Positions 42,860-43,445 of a DNA stretch of 43,445 nucleotides are shown here, in pieces. The notes below the pieces were generated by a model. That model was not told the origin of the DNA and searched no databases. It was given only the letters and a program-made list of their open reading frames with translations. The stretch comes from Deltaproteobacteria bacterium. Its GTDB lineage: Bacteria > Desulfobacterota > Desulfomonilia > UBA1062. Position 1 is the stretch's first letter, and each line of letters begins with the position of its first letter. Location of the stretch: the NCBI GenBank assembly GCA_018434685.1, contig JAHDOV010000008.1, positions 1 through 43,445 on the forward strand, read 5' to 3'. The position numbers and the translations under genes were made by a program.

Positions 42860-43216
42860 GGGGGCGTAATGGGTTCGACGGGGGTAGTTGAGGTTCAAGG
42901 AGCATGCCGAGGTCTGCTACCTCGTTAAACAGGCAGAGACACTATAAGTGCCGACGATTATAATTACGCATTAGCCGCCTAATAACCGGCTACGTCTTGC
43001 ATATACCCGCCTACCGGTTTATGTAACGACGTCAAATGAGGGTAGGAAGACCCTTCAGTCAGGCCTCTGGGCTGCAGGGGAACTCAAGAGGGGCTGGGAC
43101 TTGTAAAGCCTGTCCGCGGGCAGAACAGGTCCGAGACCTAAATACACGGAATAAGCATGTAGCAGCCTTGGGCCAAAGGCCTTCGGACGGGGGTTCGATT
43201 CCCCCCGCCTCCACCA
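42860..43216 (+). ncRNA. ssrA: transfer-messenger RNA (tmRNA)
   Basis: tmRNA rescues stalled ribosomes and adds a degradation tag. The 357-nt gene has the tRNA-like ends: 5' GGGGGCG (42860-42866) pairs with CGCCTCC (43206-43212), followed by discriminator A and encoded CCA (43214-43216). The T arm has GGTTCGATTCC and the 5' domain GGGTTCGACGGGGG is the typical tmRNA opening. The tag reading frame starts at 42950. Ends are set by the pairing of the acceptor stem. Confidence 0.96.
42950..42982 (+). other. tmRNA proteolysis-tag reading frame
   Basis: The frame reads GCC GAC GAT TAT AAT TAC GCA TTA GCC GCC TAA, giving the tag ADDYNYALAA followed by a stop and a second in-frame TAA. The ALAA end is the usual signal for ClpXP and other proteases. 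The resume codon is taken as the GCC at 42950. Confidence 0.85.
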
Positions 43217-43228
43217 TTTAAAAAAGAC

Positions 43229-43276
43229 AAACCCGTCTCTCTGGGGTCATTCTCCGGGGTGACGGGTTTTCTTTTT
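43229..43276 (+). terminator. intrinsic terminator of ssrA
   Basis: AAACCCGTC (43229-43237) pairs perfectly with GACGGGTTT (43261-43269), followed by TCTTTTTC. The hairpin begins 12 bases after the tmRNA CCA end. Confidence 0.85.
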
Positions 43277-43396
43277 CTCCTTGTTTATAAAGGGTTTGCG
43301 CCCGTTTCACATCTTTCCAAAGCACCTCTTCGCACCATCGATTCTCCCCATCCTCCCGCCTTTTTTTCTCTGTTTGGCCCCTGATTCTCTGTTTTC

Positions 43397-43424
43397 TCCG
43401 GACCAAGTCCGAAGCTCGTCCGGA
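43397..43424. repeat. inverted repeat near the window end
   Basis: TCCGGAC (43397-43403) and GTCCGGA (43418-43424) are perfect inverted copies 14 bases apart, with a third GTCCG between them (43407-43411). The 43277-43445 stretch holds no gene I can support; the repeat could belong to the control region of a gene outside the window. Confidence 0.35.
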
Positions 43425-43445
43425 AAGCTACATCCTTGATTGATA

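Overview
The window looks like a chromosomal segment of an anaerobic, Gram-negative, diderm bacterium, most plausibly a deltaproteobacterial (Desulfobacterota-type) lineage. The outer membrane is indicated by an LptD-like protein, GmhA, PlsB and an RlpA lipoprotein. Anaerobic, low-energy life is suggested by a membrane pyrophosphatase, an N-type ATPase, AhbD-type haem synthesis and a KamA-family radical SAM enzyme. The taxonomic call is an inference from gene content; no 16S rRNA or tRNA gene is present to confirm it. Coding density is high, most genes sit in tight operons with 4-bp ATGA/GTGA/TTGA overlaps, and no insertion sequence, phage gene or CRISPR array was seen.

Layout. 1-5364 (minus): uvrC, plsB, rlpA and the 5' part of eno. 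5534-8236 (plus): pth and hppA with their own promoter and a downstream hairpin. 8428-12967 (plus): two unrecognised genes followed by nadC-nadA-nadB, the de novo NAD pathway (nadD lies further on). 12968-14061: a largely non-coding stretch with two sigma-54-type promoters, a small Cys-rich protein gene and a candidate small RNA with an intrinsic terminator. 14062-19394 (plus): rplU-rpmA-obgE-proB-proA-nadD-rsfS-rlmH, a ribosome/proline/NAD housekeeping operon.

19423-20562 (minus) is a KamA-family radical SAM gene with its own promoter and a long structured leader. 20830-27569 (minus) is a complete N-ATPase operon in the order atpD-C-Q-R-B-E-F-A-G, without a separate delta gene. 27888-28979 (plus) holds two tandem paralogues of an all-helical sensor-like domain. 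28987-31464 (minus) is hemB-ahbD-siroheme decarboxylase subunit, part of the alternative haem route. An ICMT-like membrane methyltransferase (minus) follows, then manC (plus).

33535-38908 (plus): metallo-beta-lactamase-fold hydrolase, accD, folC, lptD-like and an HD hydrolase, overlapping or nearly so. 38753-41718 (minus) is a compact four-gene signalling operon (roadblock-like protein, PATAN/DUF4388 protein, membrane HAMP protein, REC-PATAN-roadblock protein) with no kinase or DNA-binding output. 41838-42810 (plus): a small unknown gene and gmhA. 42815-43276: the tmRNA gene ssrA with promoter and terminator.

The most novel-looking parts are the sigma-54 locus with the small RNA carrying a 16S-tail-like ACCUCCUUU stretch (13070-13943), the kinase-less PATAN/roadblock/HAMP operon (38753-41718), and the KamA-like enzyme whose lysine-binding positions appear changed. 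hppA and the N-ATPase together give two primary ion pumps, and AhbD with HemB points to anaerobic haem synthesis.
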